This document shows positions 23,023 through 30,273 of a stretch of 32,916 bases of DNA, one piece after another. This DNA is from a virus: the IMG/VR virus record IMGVR_UViG_3300037861_000124, positions 1 through 32,916 of that record. One strand, written 5' to 3'. The position numbers and the translations under genes are program-made. The first letter of the stretch is position 1. Each line of letters opens with the position of its first letter. The notes beneath the pieces are model-generated. The model saw nothing but the letters and a program-made list of their open reading frames with translations, was not told the origin of the DNA and did not search any database.

Positions 23023-23304
23023 ATGATAGGTAAATTCGAAGGAACTCCTTCATTCGTGAAGTACTACTGGAACCGTTTCCTTGAAGGTCTTGGGGATGGA
23101 GATGCTTTCCCGTCTGGCGACGAGCACGCAGCGTACTATACGTTGTTTGAAGTAACGCCCAACGACGTAGAACGGTTCCCAGGGTTGCTACACGTAGGGC
23201 ATTGCATTGCTATCTACGAGGAAACCCAGGGTTTCATTGGATATTATGAATTCGCCGACATCGATACCGCGTACAAACAGATACAAGGTAGGGCAATATG
23301 CTAG
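23023..23304 (+). CDS. Small hypothetical early protein
   Basis: This 93-residue protein (MIGKFEGTPSFVKYYWNRF) has GGAGGG six bases before its ATG. It is acidic and aromatic-rich, with a helix at 10-25 and mixed alpha/beta sequence after (YYTLFEVTPNDVERFPG, GHCIAIYEETQGFIGYYEF). No family is recognised. It overlaps the next gene by seven bases, so the two are probably translated together. Confidence 0.7.
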   Translation: MIGKFEGTPSFVKYYWNRFLEGLGDGDAFPSGDEHAAYYTLFEVTPNDVERFPGLLHVGHCIAIYEETQGFIGYYEFADIDTAYKQIQGRAIC

Positions 23305-23756
23305 CACGTCCGATCCATCAACGGTTCCACGTCATTCTGACCAAGTCTGAGCCGGACGATATCGATACAATGGACATATACCGATACCGCATTGTTGACC
23401 TAGAGGAAGACAGAATGGTAGGGGGGCACGCGTACTACCGTAAATCCGACGCACAACGGGAAGCCGCTTATCTCGAATTCGACAGAGCTACACCAGAGTT
23501 CCTCAAGGTAGCAATCCGCACAAGTGCATATGAGACTGGAAAACGAGACGACAATCAACTCCACATTGTCCGTGTCCCTTGTATTAACGCGCGTACATAC
23601 AATCGTCTCTTCCGTATTCTCCAAGCCCTACCTACCAATGTTATTGGGCACGGTATGCCCGGAGTAGCACTATTCACGGGAGACACGGGAGACGCTAACC
23701 CATTGGGTACTGGGCAACAGTGGGCAATCGAGCTAGTAACAGAGGAAGCCAAATAA
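23298..23756 (+). CDS. Hypothetical early protein
   Basis: This 152-residue protein (MLARPIHQRFHVILT) overlaps the previous stop. Mixed alpha/beta sequence with an acidic N-terminal third (KSEPDDIDTMDIYRYRIVD) and a segment NARTYNRLFRILQALPTN followed by a Gly-rich turn region (GHGMPGVALFTGDTGD). No catalytic motif or family is recognised. Its stop overlaps the next start as TAATG. Confidence 0.7.
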   Translation: MLARPIHQRFHVILTKSEPDDIDTMDIYRYRIVDLEEDRMVGGHAYYRKSDAQREAAYLEFDRATPEFLKVAIRTSAYETGKRDDNQLHIVRVPCINARTYNRLFRILQALPTNVIGHGMPGVALFTGDTGDANPLGTGQQWAIELVTEEAK

Positions 23757-24004
23757 TGTACACTACGAAAACGGAACTTGAGACAGAGGGAACCCCTTAC
23801 GATACCGATATCCCTCAGGATGTATGGAAACGCATGCGTACTGCTTCGGGCACCAATCCCTACGGACATATCGTTGTCGCCTACCCCGAAGGATTCGTCT
23901 TTGGGACTCTTACAGCTACCGATAGGACAGGGGAGAAGATCCTAGCGCACTATCTTGCTGATGCGGCTCGTGAGAGGGCATCCAAAGACTACTCAAGGTC
24001 CTAA
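23756..24004 (+). CDS. Small hypothetical early protein
   Basis: An 82-residue protein (MYTTKTELETEGTPYDTD); ATG 23756 overlaps the upstream stop as TAATG, which decides the start over a GTG 12 codons earlier. It has a central beta segment (GHIVVAYPEGFVFGTLTA) and a C-terminal helix (EKILAHYLADAARERASKD). Last gene before a strong terminator, so 23023-24004 form a three-gene unit. No family is recognised. Confidence 0.7.
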   Translation: MYTTKTELETEGTPYDTDIPQDVWKRMRTASGTNPYGHIVVAYPEGFVFGTLTATDRTGEKILAHYLADAARERASKDYSRS

Positions 24005-24018
24005 CTATCCATCCTAGG

Positions 24019-24048
24019 GGGGAGTGCTTTACAGCACTCCCCTTCCTT
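24019..24048 (+). terminator. Rho-independent terminator after the 23.0-24.0 kb genes
   Basis: A perfect 10-bp stem GGGGAGTGCT, loop TTAC, reverse complement, followed by TTCCTT. It lies 14 bases after the stop of the last gene of the unit. The T-run is interrupted, so termination may be partial. Confidence 0.65.
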
Positions 24049-24072
24049 GTGCCCGATTCTAGGGGGATTAGA

Positions 24073-24153
24073 ATGCCAAAGAAAAAGACAATGCGGGAAA
24101 CCCGATTCTACGGATATAGGGTTCTGTTCCAGAAGCGTAACGGAGGATCCTAG
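24073..24153 (+). CDS. Very small basic peptide gene
   Basis: This is a 26-codon frame (MPKKKTMRETRFYGYRVLFQ) with GGGGGA before its ATG and its stop one base before the next gene's ATG. The peptide is strongly basic and aromatic, so it could bind nucleic acid or serve as a leader peptide coupled to the next gene. The end of this frame also carries the GGAGG ribosome site of that gene. Confidence 0.5.
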   Translation: MPKKKTMRETRFYGYRVLFQKRNGGS

Positions 24154-24154
24154 G

Positions 24155-24655
24155 ATGTTGCAAAGATATGAGGATTATCAGCCTACCACTTTCGACCGTA
24201 AAGGTGCCTTTCTCGACGATGGCAGGCAGGAATGGTTGGTCGCACCGATCGGAACGAACCGAGACGCCGATTGCCTCACTAGGTCGAACTGGGATTCTAT
24301 GATTGCCACTCTCGAACATGAGACAGACGACGATGAGACAGAAACGTGGGAGGAACATAGTTTCAACCATTGGGGCCCAGGATGGTTTTCTATTGTCATC
24401 GTGAAACCTGGCAGTGTAGCGGAAAGTCTAGTAACAGAGATGGCGCGCGCATTGGAAGACTACCCCGTTTTGGACGATGAGCTATTTTCCCAGTATGAAA
24501 CAGACGAAGCAGAACTAGCCTGGACAAACCTGTCTTTGCATGAACGTTTCGATTTATGTCAGGAAGCTAGTGGAGTTTCCATCTTTGCGGCTCGTCACGA
24601 CTATCCTCCCTCGGACGATCAAGGGTACATACAGGAAAGGCTGATAGGGTGCTAA
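24155..24655 (+). CDS. Acidic hypothetical early protein
   Basis: This 166-residue protein (MLQRYEDYQPTTFDRKG) starts at ATG 24155 with GGAGG about eight bases upstream; a longer in-frame extension is not supported. It is highly acidic, with a DDDETETWEEHSFNHWGPGW block, a beta strand FSIVIVKPGS, a helix ESLVTEMARALEDYPVLDDE and a final segment with ARHDYPP. The pattern W-GPGW...YPVLDxE resembles conserved hypothetical proteins of phages and mobile elements. No function is known to me. Confidence 0.7.
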   Translation: MLQRYEDYQPTTFDRKGAFLDDGRQEWLVAPIGTNRDADCLTRSNWDSMIATLEHETDDDETETWEEHSFNHWGPGWFSIVIVKPGSVAESLVTEMARALEDYPVLDDELFSQYETDEAELAWTNLSLHERFDLCQEASGVSIFAARHDYPPSDDQGYIQERLIGC

Positions 24656-24701
24656 AACATTGGAACGAGGTTTTACCCTCAGGAACAGAGAGGATGGATC
24701 A

Positions 24702-24968
24702 ATGAGCTTCTGCAACGTGCTCGGGTGTTCCCGTGGCGCTGTCGTTCAACCCGTACTGTTGCTTTGGGCCCCGAAGAGCTTCGGAAGCTCTGACCCGATC
24801 CGGGTCAACATCGGGATTGGCCTATGTTCGGAGCATCAGAAGACATTCACGCGGTCTTCCCCTGGAGTCGCGGATATGGAGGAGCTCGCGGTCAGACTGG
24901 CAATCCGGGCGGGGAAGGTGAAGCCCGACCTTGCGAGGACCCGGATCGACTTCCTCGCCTTTCAGTAG
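24702..24968 (+). CDS. Small Cys/His-containing hypothetical protein
   Basis: This 88-residue protein (MSFCNVLGCSRGAVVQ) has GAGGA about nine bases before its ATG. C4, C9 and the later GLCSEH (Cys and His) could form one zinc site. The C-terminal half is a helical basic region (MEELAVRLAIRAGKVKPD). Its codons look more G+C-rich than its direct neighbours. A zinc-binding early protein is possible. Confidence 0.6.
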   Translation: MSFCNVLGCSRGAVVQPVLLLWAPKSFGSSDPIRVNIGIGLCSEHQKTFTRSSPGVADMEELAVRLAIRAGKVKPDLARTRIDFLAFQ

Positions 24969-25012
24969 CTCGGAGTTCTCTAGTAGGATCTTAATTCGGA
25001 AAGGATGACGCA

Positions 25013-25282
25013 ATGAAACTCGCGCTGGTATACCAAGCTGGTATTGCACACGTCTTTGAAGTGATCTGTTTTAATCTGTCCGATTATGGCAGAGGTGCAA
25101 AACGTCTTTGGCAAGGTTCTTTTCAGGAGTGCGAAGTCTACTGTCTCGGTGCTGCAAAGGCAGGAGCAGTTATCCGTTCCCTTGGGTGTAATATGGCAGG
25201 AGATATTTCTAGCTTCAAGTGGACCGATGAAATTGAATCTCTCCCATGGTCTGAGGAGCATCGGCCAGTCCATCGGAACTAG
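25013..25282 (+). CDS. Small hypothetical protein of a mobile-element type
   Basis: An 89-residue protein (MKLALVYQAGIAHVFEV) preceded by GGAAAGGATG. N-terminal beta strands (LALVYQAGIAHVFEVICFN) are followed by YGRGAKRLWQGSFQECEVY, a helix with AGAVIRSLGCN, and a DEIESLPW tail. It resembles short hypothetical proteins frequent on phages and plasmids, but I cannot name a function. A terminator-like hairpin lies just after its stop. Confidence 0.65.
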   Translation: MKLALVYQAGIAHVFEVICFNLSDYGRGAKRLWQGSFQECEVYCLGAAKAGAVIRSLGCNMAGDISSFKWTDEIESLPWSEEHRPVHRN

Positions 25283-25289
25283 ACACCAT

Positions 25290-25321
25290 GGGGGGATGCT
25301 AGGTCTCTACCTAGCTCCCCC
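25290..25321 (+). terminator. Bulged hairpin after the 25013-25282 gene
   Basis: A G-run (25290-25295) and C-run (25317-25321) can pair around a perfect inner stem CTAGGT, loop CTCT, ACCTAG (25299-25314). Only TT follows, so this may be a weak terminator. Confidence 0.5.
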
Positions 25322-25408
25322 TTGCATGGTCAGACTCTACCGAGGGGACAGGGGAGGGGCGAGTTCGAGACAGGCAGACAGGCATAGAGAAAGAGACACA
25401 AAGAAGGG

Positions 25409-25438
25409 TTGACATGTTAGGGGAGTCAGAAGTAGACT
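25409..25438 (+). promoter_or_regulatory. Sigma-70-type promoter
   Basis: TTGACA (25409-25414) and TAGACT (25433-25438) are 18 bases apart on the plus strand. It lies in the 230-base gap before 25514 and after a terminator-like hairpin, so it would start a new transcript covering the genes that follow. A strong hairpin (25453-25478) would lie at the 5' end of that RNA. Confidence 0.55.
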
Positions 25439-25452
25439 CTCTCTTAAGAGGG

Positions 25453-25478
25453 GCAGCCGCCCCCTAAGGGGCGGCTGC
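25453..25478 (+). promoter_or_regulatory. Perfect 11-bp hairpin at a likely transcript 5' end
   Basis: GCAGCCGCCCC, loop CTAA, exact reverse complement, then AAG. It begins about 15 bases after the putative -10 box, so the RNA would start with this stable stem, which can shield a 5' end from decay. No T-run follows. A similar stem, also opening GCAGCC and ending GGCTGCAA, occurs at 26260-26286. Confidence 0.6.
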
Positions 25479-25513
25479 AAGATGGGATGAGACGGGAAAG
25501 AAAGGACTGCACA

Positions 25514-25882
25514 ATGTCTAGAAATCTTATCGACGATCTGTATTCCATGGACGAGACAGAACTAGTCGAACTGGGAATCGAAGTACCTTCCTGGATTTCC
25601 CAGGATATCGACTCTTATCAGCTTGCAGCCATTCTCCATGGTGGTTGTGCTTCGGGTGCGTATATGCCAGCTGTTACCTACTACGACGCGCGGGAAACCA
25701 TGATGCAGTATGAAGACGAGATACTGGATTACGCTGACTGCTCGTCCTTCGATCAGTTCAACGCTACCTATCTGTCTGGCCTAATATGTGACATTCTTTC
25801 GTTTGCTGTGGAACTGTGGGCTTCTAACGTGGCGGATGAAGTTGTGGCAGCGTTGAAAGACAGGAATGAGGTGGAAGCATGA
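25514..25882 (+). CDS. Acidic conserved-type hypothetical protein
   Basis: A 122-residue protein (MSRNLIDDLYSMDETEL), ATG 25514 with AAGGA eight bases upstream; an earlier in-frame ATG is possible but weaker. It is helical and acidic. The segment YQLAAILHGGCASGAYMPAV followed by YYDARETMMQYEDEILDY resembles a conserved hypothetical family found on phages and mobile elements. Its stop overlaps the next start as ATGA. The function is unknown; an anti-host or anti-defence role is only a guess. Confidence 0.7.
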   Translation: MSRNLIDDLYSMDETELVELGIEVPSWISQDIDSYQLAAILHGGCASGAYMPAVTYYDARETMMQYEDEILDYADCSSFDQFNATYLSGLICDILSFAVELWASNVADEVVAALKDRNEVEA

Positions 25883-26109
25883 ACCCCGGAGACAGGAAGG
25901 TAGCTAGGTGGGAATCTAAGGGAGGCTCCCACATTGTGGAACTATGGAAGTTGGACGGTTCCGGATGGTATTACCGTGCGACTAACGCCGGAGGATACCT
26001 AGGAAACGAGTTCCAGGATGACAAGGAAGTCATTGAATCCTTTCTCCCACGAGTCAATGATTTCCAGCCTGACAAGAACGTGACACCCATGAGAAGGATT
26101 TCCTTATGA
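25879..26109 (+). CDS. Small hypothetical protein
   Basis: A 76-residue protein (MNPGDRKVARWESKGG) in ATGA overlap with its neighbours on both sides. Early beta strands (HIVELWKLDGSGWYYRATN) are followed by a short helix with KEVIESFLPRVND. It looks like a small beta-sheet protein with Trp-rich strands. No family is named. Confidence 0.7.
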   Translation: MNPGDRKVARWESKGGSHIVELWKLDGSGWYYRATNAGGYLGNEFQDDKEVIESFLPRVNDFQPDKNVTPMRRISL

Positions 26110-26249
26110 ACTGCCCGAACTGTGGATTTAGAGTGAGAGGCAAAGAGCACGAGAACGGCGACCACCATAGAAGAGGAGGCAAGGGACCGCAGAAGCAACG
26201 CAAGAGTTGGAACGTACACGAGAAGGGTGCAGGCAAGAGAAAGTCCTAG
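26106..26249 (+). CDS. Tiny basic zinc-finger-like protein
   Basis: A 47-codon frame whose ATG overlaps the upstream stop as ATGA. MNCPNCGFRVRGKEHENG gives a CxxC pair followed by several His (KEH, GDHH), then a very basic tail (RRGGKGPQKQRKSW). It could bind zinc and nucleic acid. The overlap and position make it a likely real gene despite its size. A strong hairpin follows 11 bases after its stop. Confidence 0.65.
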   Translation: MNCPNCGFRVRGKEHENGDHHRRGGKGPQKQRKSWNVHEKGAGKRKS

Positions 26250-26259
26250 GACAAGACAG

Positions 26260-26286
26260 GCAGCCCGACCTTGTAGGTCGGGCTGC
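26260..26286 (+). terminator. Perfect 11-bp hairpin after the zinc-finger-like gene
   Basis: GCAGCCCGACC, loop TTGTA, exact reverse complement, followed by AAAA rather than T. It is probably a weak terminator, a processing site or an RNA 3'-end stabiliser. It resembles the hairpin at 25453-25478 in its outer six bases. Confidence 0.55.
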
Positions 26287-26303
26287 AAAACTGGAGGGTG
26301 TAA

Positions 26304-26717
26304 ATGCTAATCCACTTGAATCACTGGGAAGTTGCAGACGTAGCAGAGAAGAACATGCAGATAGTGGATGCACGTATCTGGGGTAAAGCTTGGTATGTGA
26401 CAGACAATTTCTCTGCTTTTATTCTCTTTGCCGACAACGAGCAGGATGCATTGGATGAGGCAGCCGATAGAGGCATTCTTGACACTTTGCGTGTGCCTGA
26501 AAGCGAAGACTACAGAGATGACCCAGACGTGATTAGACTGGGGAACGAGAGTGCTCCTTTCAGTTGTGATTTTCGAGTTGAAGAACTTTGCCTCCCTATG
26601 CCTCTCGCAACACTCATAGAGTATGCAGCAAACGCGGGGTACGAAACCTTGCAGGAATATTTTGACGCAACGGGAACCACCTGGAAAGGCACGACAGATG
26701 CGAGTAGCAAAGCCTAA
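26304..26717 (+). CDS. Acidic hypothetical protein
   Basis: A 137-residue protein (MLIHLNHWEVADVAEKN) with GGAGGG six bases before its ATG. It contains FSAFILFADNEQDALDEAAD, an acidic helix, then ESEDYRDDPDVIRLG and a C-terminal helical part (ATLIEYAANAGYETLQEYF). The composition is typical of small DNA-mimic-like or adaptor proteins, but no family is recognised. It overlaps the next gene by 20 bases. Confidence 0.65.
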   Translation: MLIHLNHWEVADVAEKNMQIVDARIWGKAWYVTDNFSAFILFADNEQDALDEAADRGILDTLRVPESEDYRDDPDVIRLGNESAPFSCDFRVEELCLPMPLATLIEYAANAGYETLQEYFDATGTTWKGTTDASSKA

Positions 26718-27084
26718 GACAATCCGACAAACCCGCGCGCCATACGTGCGAGTTCGGATTGAGTGGATCTGGGATACCAGAGCAAAGCCGAACCGGGTTC
26801 TTGCTTCTCAATCCTTTTCATTCGAGAGGCACGAAACCTCATGGATCCAAGTTGTAAAACAGTTCCTTCGGTCACAGGGAATCCCTGTGCCGCAGTCTAG
26901 CTACGAGAAGTACAAGAAAGCATTGGAGACATTCATGCAGGAACACACCCAGACTTGGGAGCAGATGGAAATCGACTTCCCTGAGGTTTCCGAGCACGTG
27001 ACAGGTAAGTTTAAGGAGGTTGAAGATGAAGACACCCCCGAAGTGGAACGACCTACCCCTAAAGGAACAAGCAAAGGTCTATGA
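26698..27084 (+). CDS. Hypothetical protein with basic N terminus
   Basis: A 128-residue protein, ATG 26698 (MRVAKPKTIRQTRAPYV). The first 40 residues are basic, possibly nucleic-acid-binding. The C-terminal half is helical and acidic (EKYKKALETFMQEHTQTWEQ), ending in a PT-rich tail. Start chosen at this ATG; an earlier in-frame TTG-type start would overlap the previous gene more. No domain is recognised. Confidence 0.6.
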   Translation: MRVAKPKTIRQTRAPYVRVRIEWIWDTRAKPNRVLASQSFSFERHETSWIQVVKQFLRSQGIPVPQSSYEKYKKALETFMQEHTQTWEQMEIDFPEVSEHVTGKFKEVEDEDTPEVERPTPKGTSKGL

Positions 27085-27367
27085 GTTGTTAGGGGGTGTG
27101 CTGAAGTCTAGCGGGTTCAGCGGGGGCATTCTGGAGAAAGTGTGGTGGGTGTGGGTCTCACTTCATTGGGAGGACAATGGAAATCACAAGTCAGACAGAT
27201 GGCAGAGCAAGGAATATCTTCAGCTTCAGAAGAGAGGATTATTGGGTAAGTTGGGAGTTGGGAAAGTTCGTGTACCTTTCTCGGAAATCGACTTCACAAA
27301 GAAGAAACCAGGACCCAAACGTAGATCACGTCGCCTGTACTACACGGGAGAGACGAGGTACAGATGA
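27026..27367 (+). CDS. Small basic hypothetical protein
   Basis: A 113-residue protein (MKTPPKWNDLPLKEQAKV), ATG 27026 with AAGGAGG six bases upstream, overlapping the previous gene by 59 bases in another frame. It is helical at first, then Trp-rich (KVWWVWVSLHW), with a basic C-terminal tail (KKKPGPKRRSRRLYY). It may bind DNA or RNA. Its stop overlaps the next start as ATGA. Confidence 0.65.
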   Translation: MKTPPKWNDLPLKEQAKVYELLGGVLKSSGFSGGILEKVWWVWVSLHWEDNGNHKSDRWQSKEYLQLQKRGLLGKLGVGKVRVPFSEIDFTKKKPGPKRRSRRLYYTGETRYR

Positions 27368-27615
27368 GCAAGAAGACGAGCGCGGAGATGCTCAGGCATT
27401 TGTGTATGAAGTTCGACCTTGGCCAGGCATGCGAAGACTCGATCGCTACTGTCATTATTGCCCGCGAGCGCGAGGTGCGGGCGGAAATCAAGACGGAGAA
27501 GGACTACTTTTCAGCAAAGCAAACGATGAAGTTAGCAAAGGCGCGCGCTGAAGGTGTGTTGGTGGTCGAGGTGCGGCAGGTGTTGGACTTCGTGAAGGGA
27601 TTGGAGGAAGCATGA
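27364..27615 (+). CDS. Helical hypothetical protein, paralogue A
   Basis: An 83-residue protein (MSKKTSAEMLRHLCM) in ATGA overlap on both sides. Its opening MSxKTSAE and its AREREVRAEI block recur in the next gene (AKEREVRAEF), so the two look like a duplicated pair. It is mostly helical, with no metal site. G+C content rises from about here to 29.3 kb, which marks a likely acquired segment. Confidence 0.65.
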   Translation: MSKKTSAEMLRHLCMKFDLGQACEDSIATVIIAREREVRAEIKTEKDYFSAKQTMKLAKARAEGVLVVEVRQVLDFVKGLEEA

Positions 27616-27953
27616 GCGAGAAGACGAGCGCGGAGATTTACGCCACGATGAAGCGGAACGTATCACAGTACGATTCAAGGTACGAACTCTATGACGAGAT
27701 CGACGCCCTCCTCGCCGCCAAGGAGCGCGAGGTGCGGGCGGAGTTTGCGGGACCGATGCCCGACCCCGCCAAGGCCGACGTGTGCGCGAACTGCGGGGCG
27801 CTGCAGTGGGACTTTCATTGCGTGGCGCTTGATTTCGATCACATATATTCGCCGCGGTTCTGCCGCCATTGCGGGGTGCAGGAGAGCATCAACACAAAAA
27901 CCCACCGATGGACGGTTGATTACCCTGGCAAGGGCGCGGAGGTGACGGAATGA
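27612..27953 (+). CDS. Zinc-ribbon hypothetical protein, paralogue B
   Basis: A 113-residue protein (MSEKTSAEIYATMKRN). The N-terminal helix matches its neighbour, but the C-terminal half adds two CxxC pairs (C58-C61 in CANC, C84-C87 in CRHC) that would form a zinc ribbon. ATGA overlap with neighbours indicates one transcript. A nucleic-acid-binding role is possible. Confidence 0.65.
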   Translation: MSEKTSAEIYATMKRNVSQYDSRYELYDEIDALLAAKEREVRAEFAGPMPDPAKADVCANCGALQWDFHCVALDFDHIYSPRFCRHCGVQESINTKTHRWTVDYPGKGAEVTE

Positions 27954-29065
27954 GCAACCTGCTGGCATTCCCCTACAACGACCCTGCGGGCTACGAGCAC
28001 CTGGGTGAGATCGAGTGCATCCGCTGCATCACCGGGGCGCTCTCCCAGTACGAGAGGCTCCAGGCGGAGCACCCGGGACTCGGGGTCCAGATCAGCGTTC
28101 AGCTGGCCGAGTTCCTCCGGGAGGAGGATACGCGGCCATCGCAGTGCGACAACTCCATCCGGCACCGGCTCGCGATTCTGGCACAGGAGGCTTTCGGGCT
28201 CGTGATCGACGAGCGCGACGACGAGGCCTGGTGGGGGCTGGGAGCGGCACGCCTCGACGATGTGGGGCCGCTCGACGAGTACCTGTACGAGGCCGGGCGA
28301 CTCATCGGATCGCGGGCAACCAAAGATCTCCAGATCGCCGATACCGTCCAGATCGACACAGCCGCCTGGACTATGCCTGAAAAGCGGGCTCTGCTCGGGC
28401 TCACTCTCACGGGAACCGATCTCATCGACTGGATCGACGCCAGGTGCTCGGCATTCATCGAAGGTTACCGGGAGGGAGGAGCCTCAATTCAAGTCGTCCT
28501 GAACTCACTGGGCCCGAACGGCTCCACGTCGCTTCGGCTCGATCGCGTCGCCGCAGGCTACTCGGCAGAGAACTGGGGGACCCGGCACTACGGCCGATTC
28601 AAGTACCCCAGTGTCTACGAGATGATGCTTGCAGAGTGGCGCACGGTCTCCCAGTTCCTCACGAATCCGCCGGCCAACGTGTGGGGCTTTTCGATGAATC
28701 CGATCCCGCTGTCGTGGCGTGGTGGGCCGTTCGACTGGATGTGGATGGACTACATGCGGACCCACGCGGGGCTCTTCGTGGCGCTGCGGGACGGCGTGGC
28801 GCGGATGAGGAACGTGCCCATGTACTTCCACACGGGCTACGAGCGGTCGGGGAAGAAGGACACTGCCTTCTGGATTGGTGACTATCCGATCGTTGCTGGC
28901 CACCTCATCGGCCAGAGCTGGGACCGTGTCCGTGTTCCTCTGCGAGAGGAGGAGTTCGTGGTGATCTCACGAGAGACCAGCAAGAGGCGGCGGCTCACGC
29001 TCACGATCGGGGTCGACCCGGCAGACCAGCAGATGCGGATCGTCGATCGCGAGGTGACCGCATGA
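27950..29065 (+). CDS. Large hypothetical protein in a G+C-rich insert
   Basis: A 371-residue protein (MSNLLAFPYNDPAGYEH), ATGA overlap with the previous gene. The first 150 residues are helical with a charged stretch (FREEDTRP, ERDDEAWWGLGAARLDD); the central part has the NPPANVWGFSMNPIPL and FDWMWMDYMRTHAGLFVAL blocks. The C-terminal 80 residues are beta-rich (KDTAFWIGDYPIVAGHLIG, RRLTLTIGVDPAD). Codons are visibly more G+C-rich than in the virion and replication genes. I recognise no family or catalytic motif. As a cargo-like gene in an early region it could be anti-defence or regulatory, but that is a guess. Confidence 0.7.
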   Translation: MSNLLAFPYNDPAGYEHLGEIECIRCITGALSQYERLQAEHPGLGVQISVQLAEFLREEDTRPSQCDNSIRHRLAILAQEAFGLVIDERDDEAWWGLGAARLDDVGPLDEYLYEAGRLIGSRATKDLQIADTVQIDTAAWTMPEKRALLGLTLTGTDLIDWIDARCSAFIEGYREGGASIQVVLNSLGPNGSTSLRLDRVAAGYSAENWGTRHYGRFKYPSVYEMMLAEWRTVSQFLTNPPANVWGFSMNPIPLSWRGGPFDWMWMDYMRTHAGLFVALRDGVARMRNVPMYFHTGYERSGKKDTAFWIGDYPIVAGHLIGQSWDRVRVPLREEEFVVISRETSKRRRLTLTIGVDPADQQMRIVDREVTA

Positions 29066-29116
29066 GTACGGAGAAGACTGGCGGAAGGAGCAGGACGATG
29101 AGAAGGAGAGAGACGC

Positions 29117-29329
29117 ATGAGACGCAAAACGCTCCGGGACTACGCCCCCGACTTCGAGCGGATGCACTGGGAGAACCGGAACGGAGAGCTCGACCAGAAG
29201 GAGCTCCGACGGCTCGTGGACGAGATCCTCGCCGGATGGACTCCGAACGGCCTCAAGACCGTGGAGGATCTCGCGTGGAAGCGCTTTCGGCGGAAGCTCG
29301 CGGCGCAAGGGTCATCTGCTGGCTCATAG
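29117..29329 (+). CDS. Small basic hypothetical protein
   Basis: A 70-residue protein (MRRKTLRDYAPDFERMH) with AGGAGAG seven bases before its ATG. It is basic and helical (QKELRRLVDEILAG, KTVEDLAWKRFRRKLAAQG). The overlapping frame 29062-29364 has low-complexity Arg-rich sequence and is not chosen. It belongs to the G+C-rich insert. Confidence 0.65.
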   Translation: MRRKTLRDYAPDFERMHWENRNGELDQKELRRLVDEILAGWTPNGLKTVEDLAWKRFRRKLAAQGSSAGS

Positions 29330-29344
29330 GAGATGGTGAGAGCA

Positions 29345-29470
29345 ATGGATCTCATGGATCTTGAAGAACTCTACGAGGAAGCCATCATCGCTTACTACGA
29401 GTCTGGCACTTATTACGAACTGGACGTAGACATGGGCGATTGGTGTGATGAATGGGTGGAGGAAAGATAA
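29345..29470 (+). CDS. Tiny acidic protein upstream of the primase
   Basis: A 41-codon frame (MDLMDLEELYEEAIIAYYES) very rich in Asp and Glu and containing Trp (GDWCDEWVEE). Its stop overlaps the primase start as TAATG, and its last codons carry the GGAGG ribosome site for the primase. Small acidic peptides of this kind can be DNA mimics or coupling leaders. No further assignment is possible. Confidence 0.65.
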   Translation: MDLMDLEELYEEAIIAYYESGTYYELDVDMGDWCDEWVEER

Positions 29471-30270
29471 TGCAGCGATCAGTTTTCTACCAGATGGTAG
29501 GTGAGCTTGTTTCTTCTAATGACAGTGAAGAATGCTTCATCTGTCTTGGGTGTGGAAAGCCAAAGCTCTACAAGAACATTGTCTCAGGCAGGTACATCTG
29601 CCATGTCTGTGGGTATGCAGGACAAGCAGAAACCAATGAGGATAGACCCATCTATATTCCTTCCAGTCAGCGACACATGCCAGCTTGTGCACCAATTTAT
29701 CGGGAGTTTTCTCATCCATCTCTAGCGTCCCCACCTAACATGGGGAGGTTACAGGGTAGAATCACTCATGATAATGCGAAGGAGTTAGGGTTCTGCGGGT
29801 CTGGTGTAAAGATGTTCCTCCAGAACACTCTTTGTGGATTCCATTCCTACAACCCAAACAATCCCTACCGGTACATAACAGAGGGGAAGCGGGGGGTTGT
29901 TACATACGAGAACAAGGACGGTGACAGCGTCTACCGTAAATACACTCCCTCAGGGGAGATTATAGATAATCAAGTCTTTCTCTTTGAGGGTCTCTTTGAT
30001 TGGGCGACTGCTGCTACTCGCGTTCATGGCACGAGCATCTTCCTCGCTGGAAACACCTGCACTCCCGCACAAATTGATGAGTTGTTCTGCTGCACGACAC
30101 CTGAAGACATCATTCACGTTTGCTTTGACTCGGACAAGCCGGGCTTTGCGGCCCGGCTTGCCCTGACTCTTAGTTCCATCCGTAACGTGAGAATGACGCT
30201 ACCACCAGAGGGGTACAAAGACTGGGATGAGGCGATCCAGGTAGGATACGCATTAGGACTGGGGGACTAA
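29470..30270 (+). CDS. Zinc-ribbon / TOPRIM primase-like protein
   Basis: This is a 266-residue protein; ATG 29470 overlaps the upstream stop as TAATG with GGAGG nine bases before. An N-terminal zinc ribbon (C25, C28, C44, C47) is followed by a TOPRIM-like region: FEGLFDWATA (Glu 173), the Asp pair in FDSDKPGFAARLA (D220, D222), then GYKDWDEAI. These are signatures of DnaG-type primases, as in T7 gp4. No helicase domain is attached and none lies beside it, so a separate helicase may lie outside the window. It would make RNA primers for the polymerase encoded four bases downstream. A strong hairpin (30135-30160) lies over the TOPRIM codons. Confidence 0.75.
   Translation: MQRSVFYQMVGELVSSNDSEECFICLGCGKPKLYKNIVSGRYICHVCGYAGQAETNEDRPIYIPSSQRHMPACAPIYREFSHPSLASPPNMGRLQGRITHDNAKELGFCGSGVKMFLQNTLCGFHSYNPNNPYRYITEGKRGVVTYENKDGDSVYRKYTPSGEIIDNQVFLFEGLFDWATAATRVHGTSIFLAGNTCTPAQIDELFCCTTPEDIIHVCFDSDKPGFAARLALTLSSIRNVRMTLPPEGYKDWDEAIQVGYALGLGD
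30135..30160. repeat. Perfect 10-bp inverted repeat over the primase TOPRIM motif
   Basis: CAAGCCGGGC, loop TTTGCG, exact reverse complement, encoding part of DSDKPGFAARLA. No T-run follows. Confidence 0.85.
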
Positions 30271-30273
30271 CCA

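Noticed and set aside
29062-29364. Plus-strand frame of 100 codons overlapping the 29117-29329 gene
   Set aside because: Arg/Gly-rich low-complexity translation; the other frame has a better ribosome site and normal protein composition.
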